Shown piece after piece: positions 1 through 8,160 of a DNA stretch of 64,000 nucleotides (position 1 is its first letter; every line of letters begins with the position of its first letter). The stretch covers positions 62,001 through 126,000 of the forward strand of contig JANWJZ010000077.1 of the NCBI GenBank assembly GCA_025451675.1, read 5' to 3'. The notes under the pieces were generated by a model, which was not told the origin of the DNA, did not search any database, and was given only the letters and a program-made list of their open reading frames with translations. Made by a program: the position numbers and the translations under genes. The DNA comes from Halanaerobiales bacterium. Lineage in GTDB: Bacteria; Bacillota; Halanaerobiia; Halanaerobiales; DTU029.

Positions 1-17
1 TAAAAGAGGTGAGTTTA

Positions 18-734
18 ATGAAACAAAATAATGTTTTTCTATTTGTTTTTCTATTACTTTTAATCAGTTTAAATATTTTTGCTGATTCTCTGCTGGAACA
101 GGGAATAAAGGAATATAACCGAAATAATTATAATGCAGCCATTGATTATCTAACAGGGGTACTGGTGGCGGACGAGGATAATTTTTCCGCCCATTATTAT
201 CTTGGTTTATCCTATTTAAAGATTAATGAATATGAGCTGGCCAGGAATTCTTTAGAAATTGCCAGACAATTATCACCCGGCCACTACAAAGTATACCTTA
301 ATCTGGGCCGGGCTTATTATAATCTGAAGGAGTATCAGGAAGCCCTTGCTGTTTTACAGGAGGCTGAAATAATTGAGCCAAATGATGCCCAGATCTATAA
401 TGTTCAGGGTTTAGTATACATGGATTTAAAGGATTATGAAAAAGCTATTGAAAATTATAAAAGGGCTGCTGATTTAAATCCAGGAAATTATTATGTATTA
501 AATAATCTGGGTTACCTGTATATATTGAATAACCGATATGATGAAGCAAGGGATGTACTGGAAAAAGCAGTTAATTTAAATCCACCGGTGGCATATATAT
601 ATAATAATTTAGCTATAAGCTATGAGAACTTAAGAGAATATGAAAAGGCCAGACAGTATTATCAGAAAGCCCTGGAGGTAGATCCAGGCTATGAGAAAGC
701 AAGAATAAATCTGGAAAGAATAAAAGATTTATAA
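18..734 (+). CDS. TPR-repeat protein, probably exported
   Basis: ORF track 9..734; repeated TPR motifs (YNLGRAYYNLKEYQEALAVLQEAEIIEPND); hydrophobic N-terminus; ATG at 18 has SD AGAGGTG. Confidence 0.85.
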   Translation: MKQNNVFLFVFLLLLISLNIFADSLLEQGIKEYNRNNYNAAIDYLTGVLVADEDNFSAHYYLGLSYLKINEYELARNSLEIARQLSPGHYKVYLNLGRAYYNLKEYQEALAVLQEAEIIEPNDAQIYNVQGLVYMDLKDYEKAIENYKRAADLNPGNYYVLNNLGYLYILNNRYDEARDVLEKAVNLNPPVAYIYNNLAISYENLREYEKARQYYQKALEVDPGYEKARINLERIKDL

Positions 735-741
735 AAATAAA

Positions 742-762
742 GCTCCCGGCAAATCCGGGAGC
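742..762. terminator. Bidirectional hairpin terminator between convergent genes
   Basis: GCTCCCGG-caaat-CCGGGAGC with A-rich/T-rich flanks. Confidence 0.75.
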
Positions 763-763
763 C

Positions 764-1282
764 TTATTTATTTTTACTCCAGGGTAATAATTTATGTATC
801 AGGCCTGTATTTTTTTCTTTTTTTTCATTGAGCCGGTAGCGGATTTCTTTAATTAATTCCCTGTCACGCCGTTCCTGGGTTATGCTTAAGAGTTTTATAG
901 CCTGTAAATAGTCTTCTCTTAAATGTTTTTGTCCATTTTTTAGCTCTTCAATGCCATTTTCTATCTGATCAAATTTTTCCAGCAAAGCATGTAAAAAATC
1001 GGCCACATTTGGATCCGTATTGGCAATTAAGGTTGCGGCAATGTCCTGCTTGCTTTTTTCCAGGTTCAGTATTTCCCGGACCTGTTTTATGGAATATTTC
1101 TGTTCATAGAGGTATCTCTTTATTTCTTTTAAAAGGGCGATATCTTCTTTGCTGTATTGCCTGTAACCATTTTCATTTCTCTGTATATTAAGGATATTAC
1201 CGAATTCAGATTCCCAATATCTTAGAGTGGATGGTGCCACGTTTAGAATTTTTGCCGCCTCTGAAGTGGTGTATGTTTCCAT
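764..1282 (-). CDS. MerR-family transcriptional regulator
   Basis: N-terminal HTH YTTSEAAKILNVAPSTLRYWESEFG typical of MerR; C-terminal coiled coil. Confidence 0.85.
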   Translation of the reverse strand: METYTTSEAAKILNVAPSTLRYWESEFGNILNIQRNENGYRQYSKEDIALLKEIKRYLYEQKYSIKQVREILNLEKSKQDIAATLIANTDPNVADFLHALLEKFDQIENGIEELKNGQKHLREDYLQAIKLLSITQERRDRELIKEIRYRLNEKKEKNTGLIHKLLPWSKNK

Positions 1283-1462
1283 ATGATGTTTTCCCTCCTT
1301 CCACAGAGACTGAATTTATTTTCTATTTAATAATTCTATATTTAGTAAATAATTCCTGCTGGTAAGTTTAATTTAAAGAAGGATTTAGCTTGACTTTAAA
1401 GAATAATTATATCAGAAACAGAAATAAACAAAAAAATTATTTATTCTACAAAATAGGAGGAT

Positions 1463-3592
1463 ATGATGAAGAAAAAATTACTGTTTGTTTTTATAACCGG
1501 AGTTATGTTAGGTTTTTCTGCGGTGTTAGTAAATTATTTTGTTTTTACTCCTGCAATAAATTCCAGCCAGCAGGTAATACAGGTACTGGAAGAAATGTCT
1601 ACTGAGGAATGGAATGAATTGTTAGCAGAGGGAAAACAGGAATATTATAGAGGAAATCTGGATAGTGCAATCAATATATACGAAAGGCTGTTGAATACTA
1701 CATATGATAAAAAAGAACCACTGAAAAATCTATACTATATCAACAAGGAAATGGGAGATTATGGTAAATCCAATTATTATTTAAAATATTTGATCAAAGA
1801 AGAGAAAGATAATTATGAGTGGAAATATAAATATGGTGTAAATTTATACTTGATGGGCCAATGGAAAGAATCCAGAGAAATGCTGGAAAAAGTCTATCTT
1901 TATTACACGGAAAATGATATGACTGAGCTGGATGCAAAAGAACAATCGATACTGGCCTATTATCTTGGGCAGGTTTATTTTGCCAGTGGCGAACTTGAAA
2001 AGGCTGAGACATTTTTTAATCATGGTATTGAAATAATGCCTGCCCAGGTGCTTAATTATATAGGTTTAGCGGAATTATACAGGCATAAAGAAGAATATGA
2101 GAAAGCCATTGATTGCTATCTTTCAGCTATAAAAAGAGACAGCAGCCTGGCTAATTATTATCCGGAAATAGCCAGACTCTATGATAAAATAGGAAATGAA
2201 AGAGAGGCTTTAAATTACTGGAACCGTAGCATTTCGACCGGTCATAGTTCGGCATTGGCCAGAAAAAGGGTAGAGGAGATTACCAGGAAATATCCGGAAT
2301 TTGTCAAAGAAGAGAAAGAACTTAAGGATCTGGCCAGAGAGAAAATAAAATGGCTCAAGGTAAGTGATTATTCCATTCCGGAAGATACTGTACCGACAAT
2401 CAGGGTAGGTATTGTAGATAATGTAAATAAGCTTTCCTTTAAGGCCGGAAGCGATTTCCAAATACTTGATAAGAATAATAATATGCTATTGAAAGGAAGC
2501 AAAGACCTGGCCTATAGGATTGATTTTAATAATTCATATTTTAAAATTTATCAGGAAGATAAACTGATTAAAACTATCGGCAGCAGGGATCCTCTGAGGA
2601 TCAGGCTTACAGATAATAATTATCCCATACTCCTTTATGATATCTCCTATGGTGCGGGATACTTCTGGGCAGGAACGGAAGACCGGCAATATCGGGGAGT
2701 TATGGAACTTTATCCAGCAGGAAACAATGATTTCCATATTATCAATATCTTAAATATGGAGGAATATCTCTTTTCCGTGGTCCCCGCAGAGATGCCAGCC
2801 TGGTGGCCTGATGAGGCTATAAAAGCACAGGCCATAGCAGCCCGTAGTTATGCCATGAGTAATCTGGGCAGGCATAGGAACAAAGGATATGATCTCTGTG
2901 ATACTGTTCATTGTGCTGCCTATAATGGTGTGAAATCAGAGACAGAGAGGACCAATAAACTAATCCTGGAAACCCTGGGAGAGGTGGCAGTACATGATAT
3001 GAAGGTCATAAATACAGTTTTTAGCAGCAATAGCGGAGGTTTTTCAGAAAAGAGTCTGGAAATCTGGGGAAATGATTATCCTTATTTACAGGGAGCAAAT
3101 AATCTGCTGGATAGTTCATACCAGTTTCCCCTGGAGCCCTATGAACTGGAAAAGTGGTTAAGGACAGAACCTGAGTCTTTCTCCAGGACCAGCTTTGCAG
3201 GCAGTAATATCTATAGATGGATAAAGATCATAGACTCTGCTTACCTTGTTGAGAAATATAACCTGCAGGAGTTGATAGACATAAGACCGCATAAACGCAG
3301 TATAGGCGGTACTGTAGCAGAGGTAATAATTAAGGGTAAGGAGAGGGAACTGGTAATTAAGGGAGATAGTATCAGGAGTGCCCTGGGCGGGTTAAAGAGT
3401 AACAGGTTTGTTCTGGAGAAGGTTTATTCAGAGGAAGGAAAGCTGGACAAGATAATATTTTACGGCAGTGGATGGGGACATCATGTAGGAATGGACCAGA
3501 CTGCTGCTGCTGAGATGTCCCGGAGAGACTATGGTTATAAAGAGATAATAGAACATTTTTATCAGGGAAGTTCTATTGAAAAAGTTTATTAA
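1463..3592 (+). CDS. TPR-SpoIID/LytB domain protein
   Basis: N-terminal TM and TPRs; C-terminal SpoIID motifs (EEYLFSVVPAEMPAWWPDEAIKAQAIAARSYA, SSNSGGFSE, GWGHHVGMDQ). Confidence 0.85.
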   Translation: MMKKKLLFVFITGVMLGFSAVLVNYFVFTPAINSSQQVIQVLEEMSTEEWNELLAEGKQEYYRGNLDSAINIYERLLNTTYDKKEPLKNLYYINKEMGDYGKSNYYLKYLIKEEKDNYEWKYKYGVNLYLMGQWKESREMLEKVYLYYTENDMTELDAKEQSILAYYLGQVYFASGELEKAETFFNHGIEIMPAQVLNYIGLAELYRHKEEYEKAIDCYLSAIKRDSSLANYYPEIARLYDKIGNEREALNYWNRSISTGHSSALARKRVEEITRKYPEFVKEEKELKDLAREKIKWLKVSDYSIPEDTVPTIRVGIVDNVNKLSFKAGSDFQILDKNNNMLLKGSKDLAYRIDFNNSYFKIYQEDKLIKTIGSRDPLRIRLTDNNYPILLYDISYGAGYFWAGTEDRQYRGVMELYPAGNNDFHIINILNMEEYLFSVVPAEMPAWWPDEAIKAQAIAARSYAMSNLGRHRNKGYDLCDTVHCAAYNGVKSETERTNKLILETLGEVAVHDMKVINTVFSSNSGGFSEKSLEIWGNDYPYLQGANNLLDSSYQFPLEPYELEKWLRTEPESFSRTSFAGSNIYRWIKIIDSAYLVEKYNLQELIDIRPHKRSIGGTVAEVIIKGKERELVIKGDSIRSALGGLKSNRFVLEKVYSEEGKLDKIIFYGSGWGHHVGMDQTAAAEMSRRDYGYKEIIEHFYQGSSIEKVY

Positions 3593-3607
3593 ATATCTTA
3601 AAGAGAG

Positions 3608-3634
3608 AAAACCCCGACTGACGGGGTTTTTTGC
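3608..3634 (+). terminator. Rho-independent terminator
   Basis: AAAACCCCG-actga-CGGGGTTTTTTG downstream of the SpoIID ORF. Confidence 0.8.
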
Positions 3635-3721
3635 TTTTAAATAATGGGTAAAAATGTATATTAAAAGAAAATGTGGCAAAAATATATAACATAGTATAAG
3701 TTGAGGAATGGAGGTATTGGA

Positions 3722-4543
3722 ATGAGTTTAAAGAAAAAATTACTACTGGCTTTTTTCATAATAATTCTTCTATCGTCAATAATAAGTGCAGAAGGATTTA
3801 TAAGTTACCTTGTCAGAAAGGGAGATAATTTGTCAGCTATTGCCAGCAAATTTAATGTAAATTTACAGGAATTAATTGAAATTAATCAGATCCAGAATCC
3901 TGATTTAATTTATGTAAACCAGGAACTAAAGATACCTGTAAATGAACAAAAATATCGGGTGCGAAAAGGAGATTCCCTGTGGAAAATCGCGGAAAGGTTT
4001 GCTGTTAAAGTAAGCAGCTTGATTAAACTGAATAATATTACTACGCCTGATAAAATCTATGTTGGCCAGGAATTGTTAATCCCGGAGAAGGAGAGCAAAG
4101 AGCAATATCAGTTGGCTTCCAGGGGGCAAAGTATCAACTATATCTGGCCAGTAAAGGGAAAGATAAGTTCTTATTATGGTTGGCGGGAACATCCTGTCTA
4201 TAAAGAAAGGATATTCCACACTGGCATAGATATTGCTGTCCCCTATGGTACGCCAGTCTATGCAGCGGCAGCAGGGGTGATAGAATACAGCGGTTGGTCA
4301 GAGGGTTATGGTAACCTGGTAATTATAAGACACAGGGATAATAGCCAGACCTATTATGGCCATAATTTAAAATTGCTGGTTAAGGAGGGTGAGCAGGTAA
4401 AACAGGGGAAGGTAATAGCCTTCAGTGGTAATAGTGGTGTCTCTACAGGTCCCCATTTACATTTTGAAATAAGGATTGATAACAGGCATGTTGATCCCTT
4501 AAGATATCTTGACAGTAACTATCTGAGCAGGAATATAAGGTAG
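3722..4543 (+). CDS. LysM domain, M23 family metallopeptidase
   Basis: Two LysM repeats (YLVRKGDNLSAIASKF, YRVRKGDSLWKIAERF) and M23 motifs (HTGIDIAVPYGTPVYAAAAG, GPHLHFEIR); SD GGAGG before ATG 3722. Confidence 0.9.
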   Translation: MSLKKKLLLAFFIIILLSSIISAEGFISYLVRKGDNLSAIASKFNVNLQELIEINQIQNPDLIYVNQELKIPVNEQKYRVRKGDSLWKIAERFAVKVSSLIKLNNITTPDKIYVGQELLIPEKESKEQYQLASRGQSINYIWPVKGKISSYYGWREHPVYKERIFHTGIDIAVPYGTPVYAAAAGVIEYSGWSEGYGNLVIIRHRDNSQTYYGHNLKLLVKEGEQVKQGKVIAFSGNSGVSTGPHLHFEIRIDNRHVDPLRYLDSNYLSRNIR

Positions 4544-4558
4544 AGAAGGAGGAAAAGA

Positions 4559-4762
4559 TTGAGAAAAGAAGAGAAAATAGATGAAATAGTCCATTTCGTT
4601 ACCAGTAATCCAGACTCTACAGCCAGCAGGGCAATCCTGAGAAGATATTATTTAAACAATAATCTCTATGAGACCAGTAAAGAACTGGCTATCCATTTAA
4701 AGCAGGTTCTGGAAGAAAAGGAAGCAGATGAGATAGATTTTTGTTTTTATCTGGTAAAATAG
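4559..4762 (+). CDS. Small hypothetical protein
   Basis: 67-aa ORF with TTG start and strong SD (GAAGGAGGAAAAGATTG), directly after the M23 gene. Confidence 0.6.
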   Translation: MRKEEKIDEIVHFVTSNPDSTASRAILRRYYLNNNLYETSKELAIHLKQVLEEKEADEIDFCFYLVK

Positions 4763-4781
4763 GAGAGCTGCAGCTTTTTAT

Positions 4782-4810
4782 TTGACAAGGCCGGGAAACT
4801 AAAGTAAAAT
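4782..4810 (+). promoter_or_regulatory. Sigma-A type promoter for the MBL-fold gene
   Basis: TTGACA - 17 nt - TAAAAT. Confidence 0.6.
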
Positions 4811-4844
4811 TTATAATAAATATTAATATTTTTGCATAATAGGG

Positions 4845-5621
4845 ATGATGGCTTTGAAGATCAGATTTTTAGGAACAGGTACCTCTCATGGAGTTCCGCT
4901 CCTGGGTTGTCGATGTGAAACCTGCAGCTCAACAGACCAGAGAAACAAAAGGTATCGATCTGCTCTTTTTATTGAAAAGGATGGTAAATCTTTATTAATC
5001 GATACACCACAGGAATTGCGCTTACAGCTACTGGAAAATGAAATTACATGGGTAGATGCTGTTTTATACACCCATCCTCATGCGGATCATATTCTGGGTT
5101 TTGATGATCTCCGCTCCATCAATAGAATTACAGGGGAATGTGTGCAATGCTATGGTAATGAATTCACAATCAAAGAAATCCACCGGGTTTTTCAATATGT
5201 TTTTAATCCTGTTCAAATAGGCGGTGGTTTACCCCAGGTCTCCTTAAATATTATAAATGAACCTTTTAATATATCCGGCATAGATATTATTCCTTTACCT
5301 GTTAAGCACGGTAAACTGGATATATTGGGTTACCGGGTAGGTGATTTTGCCTATATAACTGATTGTAGTTATATACCGGCAGAGACCATGGAATTGCTTT
5401 CTGGAGTAAGATTTCTGGTGCTGGGAGCCCTGCGTTTCCGGAAACATACTACTCATATGACTATTGATGAAGCAATTTCTGTTATTAAAAAACTCAAACC
5501 TCTGAAGGCTTTTTTGACTCATCTCTCCCATGATGTAGAATATAATTCTACACAGGAGAATTTACCTGCCGGGATATATCTAGCCTATGATGGACTTGAA
5601 ATTGAATTAGAGGAGGAATGA
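4845..5621 (+). CDS. MBL-fold metallohydrolase (PhnP-like)
   Basis: LGTGTSHGVPLLGCRCETC and THPHADHILGFDDLR metal-binding motif. Confidence 0.85.
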   Translation: MMALKIRFLGTGTSHGVPLLGCRCETCSSTDQRNKRYRSALFIEKDGKSLLIDTPQELRLQLLENEITWVDAVLYTHPHADHILGFDDLRSINRITGECVQCYGNEFTIKEIHRVFQYVFNPVQIGGGLPQVSLNIINEPFNISGIDIIPLPVKHGKLDILGYRVGDFAYITDCSYIPAETMELLSGVRFLVLGALRFRKHTTHMTIDEAISVIKKLKPLKAFLTHLSHDVEYNSTQENLPAGIYLAYDGLEIELEEE

Positions 5622-6103
5622 GAATGAATATTGTCCTGGTTGAACCAGAAATACCGCAAAATACCGGTAATATTGCCCGGACCTGTGCCGTAACCAAAAG
5701 CAGGCTATTCCTTGTCGGGCCATTGGGCTTTTCCCTTGATGACAGATATTTAAAAAGGGCTGGCCTGGATTATTGGGATAAATTGGATATCCAATATTAT
5801 GATTCCCTTGCTGATATATTCAGGGATTATCCAGATAAGAATTTTTATTTTGCTACAACCAAGGCTGGAAAGTGCTATACAGAAGTTGCCTATCAGTATG
5901 ATGATTTTATAGTTTTCGGGAAAGAGACAGCCGGCCTACCTGAATCTTTACTGCAAAGTAATTTAGACAGGTGTATACGCATACCAATGGGTGAAGAGTT
6001 AAGATCTTTAAATTTATCTAATTCAGTAGCCATAATTTTATATGAAGCCCTCAGGCAAATGGATTTTCCCGGTCTTGAAAAACGGGGAAAATTTGTGTAT
6101 TGA
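5618..6103 (+). CDS. trmL: tRNA (cytidine(34)-2'-O)-methyltransferase
   Basis: SPOUT motifs: LVEPEIPQNTGNIARTCA, FGKETAGLPE, IRIPMGEELRSLNLSNSVAIILYEALRQ. Confidence 0.9.
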   Translation: MRMNIVLVEPEIPQNTGNIARTCAVTKSRLFLVGPLGFSLDDRYLKRAGLDYWDKLDIQYYDSLADIFRDYPDKNFYFATTKAGKCYTEVAYQYDDFIVFGKETAGLPESLLQSNLDRCIRIPMGEELRSLNLSNSVAIILYEALRQMDFPGLEKRGKFVY

Positions 6104-6212
6104 TAAAAAAATGCAGGATTTTTCATCATTGTTGTAGAATATTAGATATAGTTGTTATTTTCCCGGCTAATTATACGTACTTTTATAATTCTTTATACAG
6201 GGAGGATTTTTC

Positions 6213-7226
6213 ATGGGGAAAAAAGGACTTATACTTATTCTTATATTTTTTATAATTTTTAATGTACATACTCTGGCAGCGAAATATGAATTGGGAGACC
6301 AGGGAGAAGGGGTAAAACAAATACAGCAATATCTTTATGATATAGGATATGATGTAGATATTGATGGTATATACGGACATCGTACTGTAGAAATTGTTAA
6401 GAATTTTCAATACAATAATGGATTAAAGGTTGATGGGATAGTTGGCGAAGAGACCCTTGCAGTCCTGGAAGAGATGGTGAAAGATATTACCTATGTTGTC
6501 CAGCCCGGAGATACCCTTTCGGAAATTGCGGCAAAATATAATATAACAGTAAAAGCCCTTAAGGATTTTAATCGATTGAAAAATGATATGATCAGGATTG
6601 GCCAGGAACTGAAAATTCCCAGGACCGGTATAGGCGGAGGAGAGGATGGTAATGTCTATACCAATATTTTTCATGAAGTCCGGCCCGGTGATTCATTATA
6701 TTTACTGGCCCGTAAATATGGAGTTGAAATAGAGACGATTAAGCTGGCCAATAACCTGAGAACTGATATCATTTATGTTGGTCAAAATCTGGTCATACCC
6801 CATTTACAAAGGGATGTTAACCAACCTTTTGAATTAAAAAAGGGTGCTTTTATCTGGCCCGTATTGGGGAGAATTTCTTCAGGCTATGGCTATCGGATAC
6901 ACCCGATACGGGGAGAAAGACATTTTCATGGTGGTATAGATATAGCTGTTCCCCTTGGAACACCAATCAGGGCTGCAGCGGCCGGTACAGTAGTTCAAAG
7001 TGGATATATAAATGGTTTTGGCAAGACAATTGTTATTGATCACGGCAATGGAATCCAGACCTTATATGCCCATAATTCCAGATTGTTGGTCAGGGCAGGA
7101 GCCCAGGTAAACCTGGGTCAGGTGATAGCCCTGGCAGGAAGTACAGGAACCAGTACTGGCAGCCACCTGGATTTCCGTATCTATAAAGATAACAATACTG
7201 TAAATCCGTTGGATTACTTACCATAG
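6213..7226 (+). CDS. Peptidoglycan-binding / LysM / M23 family metallopeptidase
   Basis: PG_binding_1 (GVKQIQQYLYDIGYDVDIDGIYGHRT), two LysM repeats, M23 (HGGIDIAVPLGTPIRAAAAG, GSHLDFRIY). Confidence 0.9.
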   Translation: MGKKGLILILIFFIIFNVHTLAAKYELGDQGEGVKQIQQYLYDIGYDVDIDGIYGHRTVEIVKNFQYNNGLKVDGIVGEETLAVLEEMVKDITYVVQPGDTLSEIAAKYNITVKALKDFNRLKNDMIRIGQELKIPRTGIGGGEDGNVYTNIFHEVRPGDSLYLLARKYGVEIETIKLANNLRTDIIYVGQNLVIPHLQRDVNQPFELKKGAFIWPVLGRISSGYGYRIHPIRGERHFHGGIDIAVPLGTPIRAAAAGTVVQSGYINGFGKTIVIDHGNGIQTLYAHNSRLLVRAGAQVNLGQVIALAGSTGTSTGSHLDFRIYKDNNTVNPLDYLP

Positions 7227-7243
7227 ATTTTATAAAACATGTA

Positions 7244-7271
7244 AAAAAAACCCCATTAAGGGGTTTTTCTT
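7244..7271. terminator. Hairpin terminator, probably bidirectional
   Basis: AAAAAACCCC-attaa-GGGGTTTTTCTT between convergent units. Confidence 0.75.
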
Positions 7272-7273
7272 AT

Positions 7274-7429
7274 TTAGACAGCATAGTTTTCCTTGCTTTT
7301 TTCCATTGTTAATATTTTATCATAGGTTTTCCTGTCCTTAAATTCTTCTTTCTTGCCATGATTCCACTGAGATACCGGTGTTAAAAAACCAACTACTCTG
7401 GAATAAATCTCACATTTTTGTCTTTTCAT
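7274..7429 (-). CDS. Small protein resembling the C-terminal glycyl-radical segment of class III (anaerobic) RNR
   Basis: Manual translation of an ORF absent from the track: MKRQKCEIYSRVVGFLTPVSQWNHGKKEEFKDRKTYDKILTMEKSKENYAV*; SD GGGGAGGT upstream; RVxG(Y/F)L...WNxGKxEEFxxR resembles NrdD C-termini; follows nrdG. Confidence 0.8.
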   Translation of the reverse strand: MKRQKCEIYSRVVGFLTPVSQWNHGKKEEFKDRKTYDKILTMEKSKENYAV

Positions 7430-7445
7430 TTATTAAGACCTCCCC

Positions 7446-8141
7446 TTAATTTCTTATCCCTACTTTTTTTATATAGTTATTGGCTATATCTTTAAACTCC
7501 TCCAGTACAGCAGGAGGAAAGCCATTCAGTCCCATTAAATCAGGATTAAAAGTATTATTCGGCCTGAAATTTTGTATGAAATATTGTTTACTGCCTTTAA
7601 TTAAATGGACAATATCCAGCAAATCATTTTTGTTATGAATTCCAGGTACAAAAGTTGTGCGGAATTCATAATCTATCTCCGCTTCTTTAATTAGAGAGAT
7701 AGAGTGTAAGATATTGTCAGTGTTTACATTACTCCCGCTAATCTCTTCATATCTATCCAGTGGCCCTTTTATATCCATGGCAATATAATCTATAAGCCTG
7801 TCCTTAAACAATGTTTTAATTAATTCCGGGTTACTGCCATTTGTATCAAGTTTAATATCCAGGCCAATTTTTTTTATCTTTACTAAAAAATCATATAAGT
7901 CAGCCTGTAGAGTTGGTTCTCCGCCCGTGATACTTATACCATCAATTAAACCTTTTCTTTTCTTCAGAAAACCGAAGATATAGTCCTGGGGAAAATATTC
8001 CCTGTCACAGCTTTCCAGAGCAATCAGTTCTGAATTATGACAATAGGGGCACTTAAAATTACAACCCTGTGTGAAAAGAACAGAAACTATTTTCCCCGGA
8101 TATTCGATTAGACTGGTTTTCTGTAATCCAGTAATCTTCAT
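7446..8141 (-). CDS. nrdG: Anaerobic ribonucleoside-triphosphate reductase activating protein
   Basis: Radical SAM CNFKCPYCHN; SLIEYPGKIVSVLFTQGCNFKCPYCHN; adjacent to nrdD. Confidence 0.92.
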   Translation of the reverse strand: MKITGLQKTSLIEYPGKIVSVLFTQGCNFKCPYCHNSELIALESCDREYFPQDYIFGFLKKRKGLIDGISITGGEPTLQADLYDFLVKIKKIGLDIKLDTNGSNPELIKTLFKDRLIDYIAMDIKGPLDRYEEISGSNVNTDNILHSISLIKEAEIDYEFRTTFVPGIHNKNDLLDIVHLIKGSKQYFIQNFRPNNTFNPDLMGLNGFPPAVLEEFKDIANNYIKKVGIRN

Positions 8142-8160
8142 GGTAAAATCCTCACTATAT

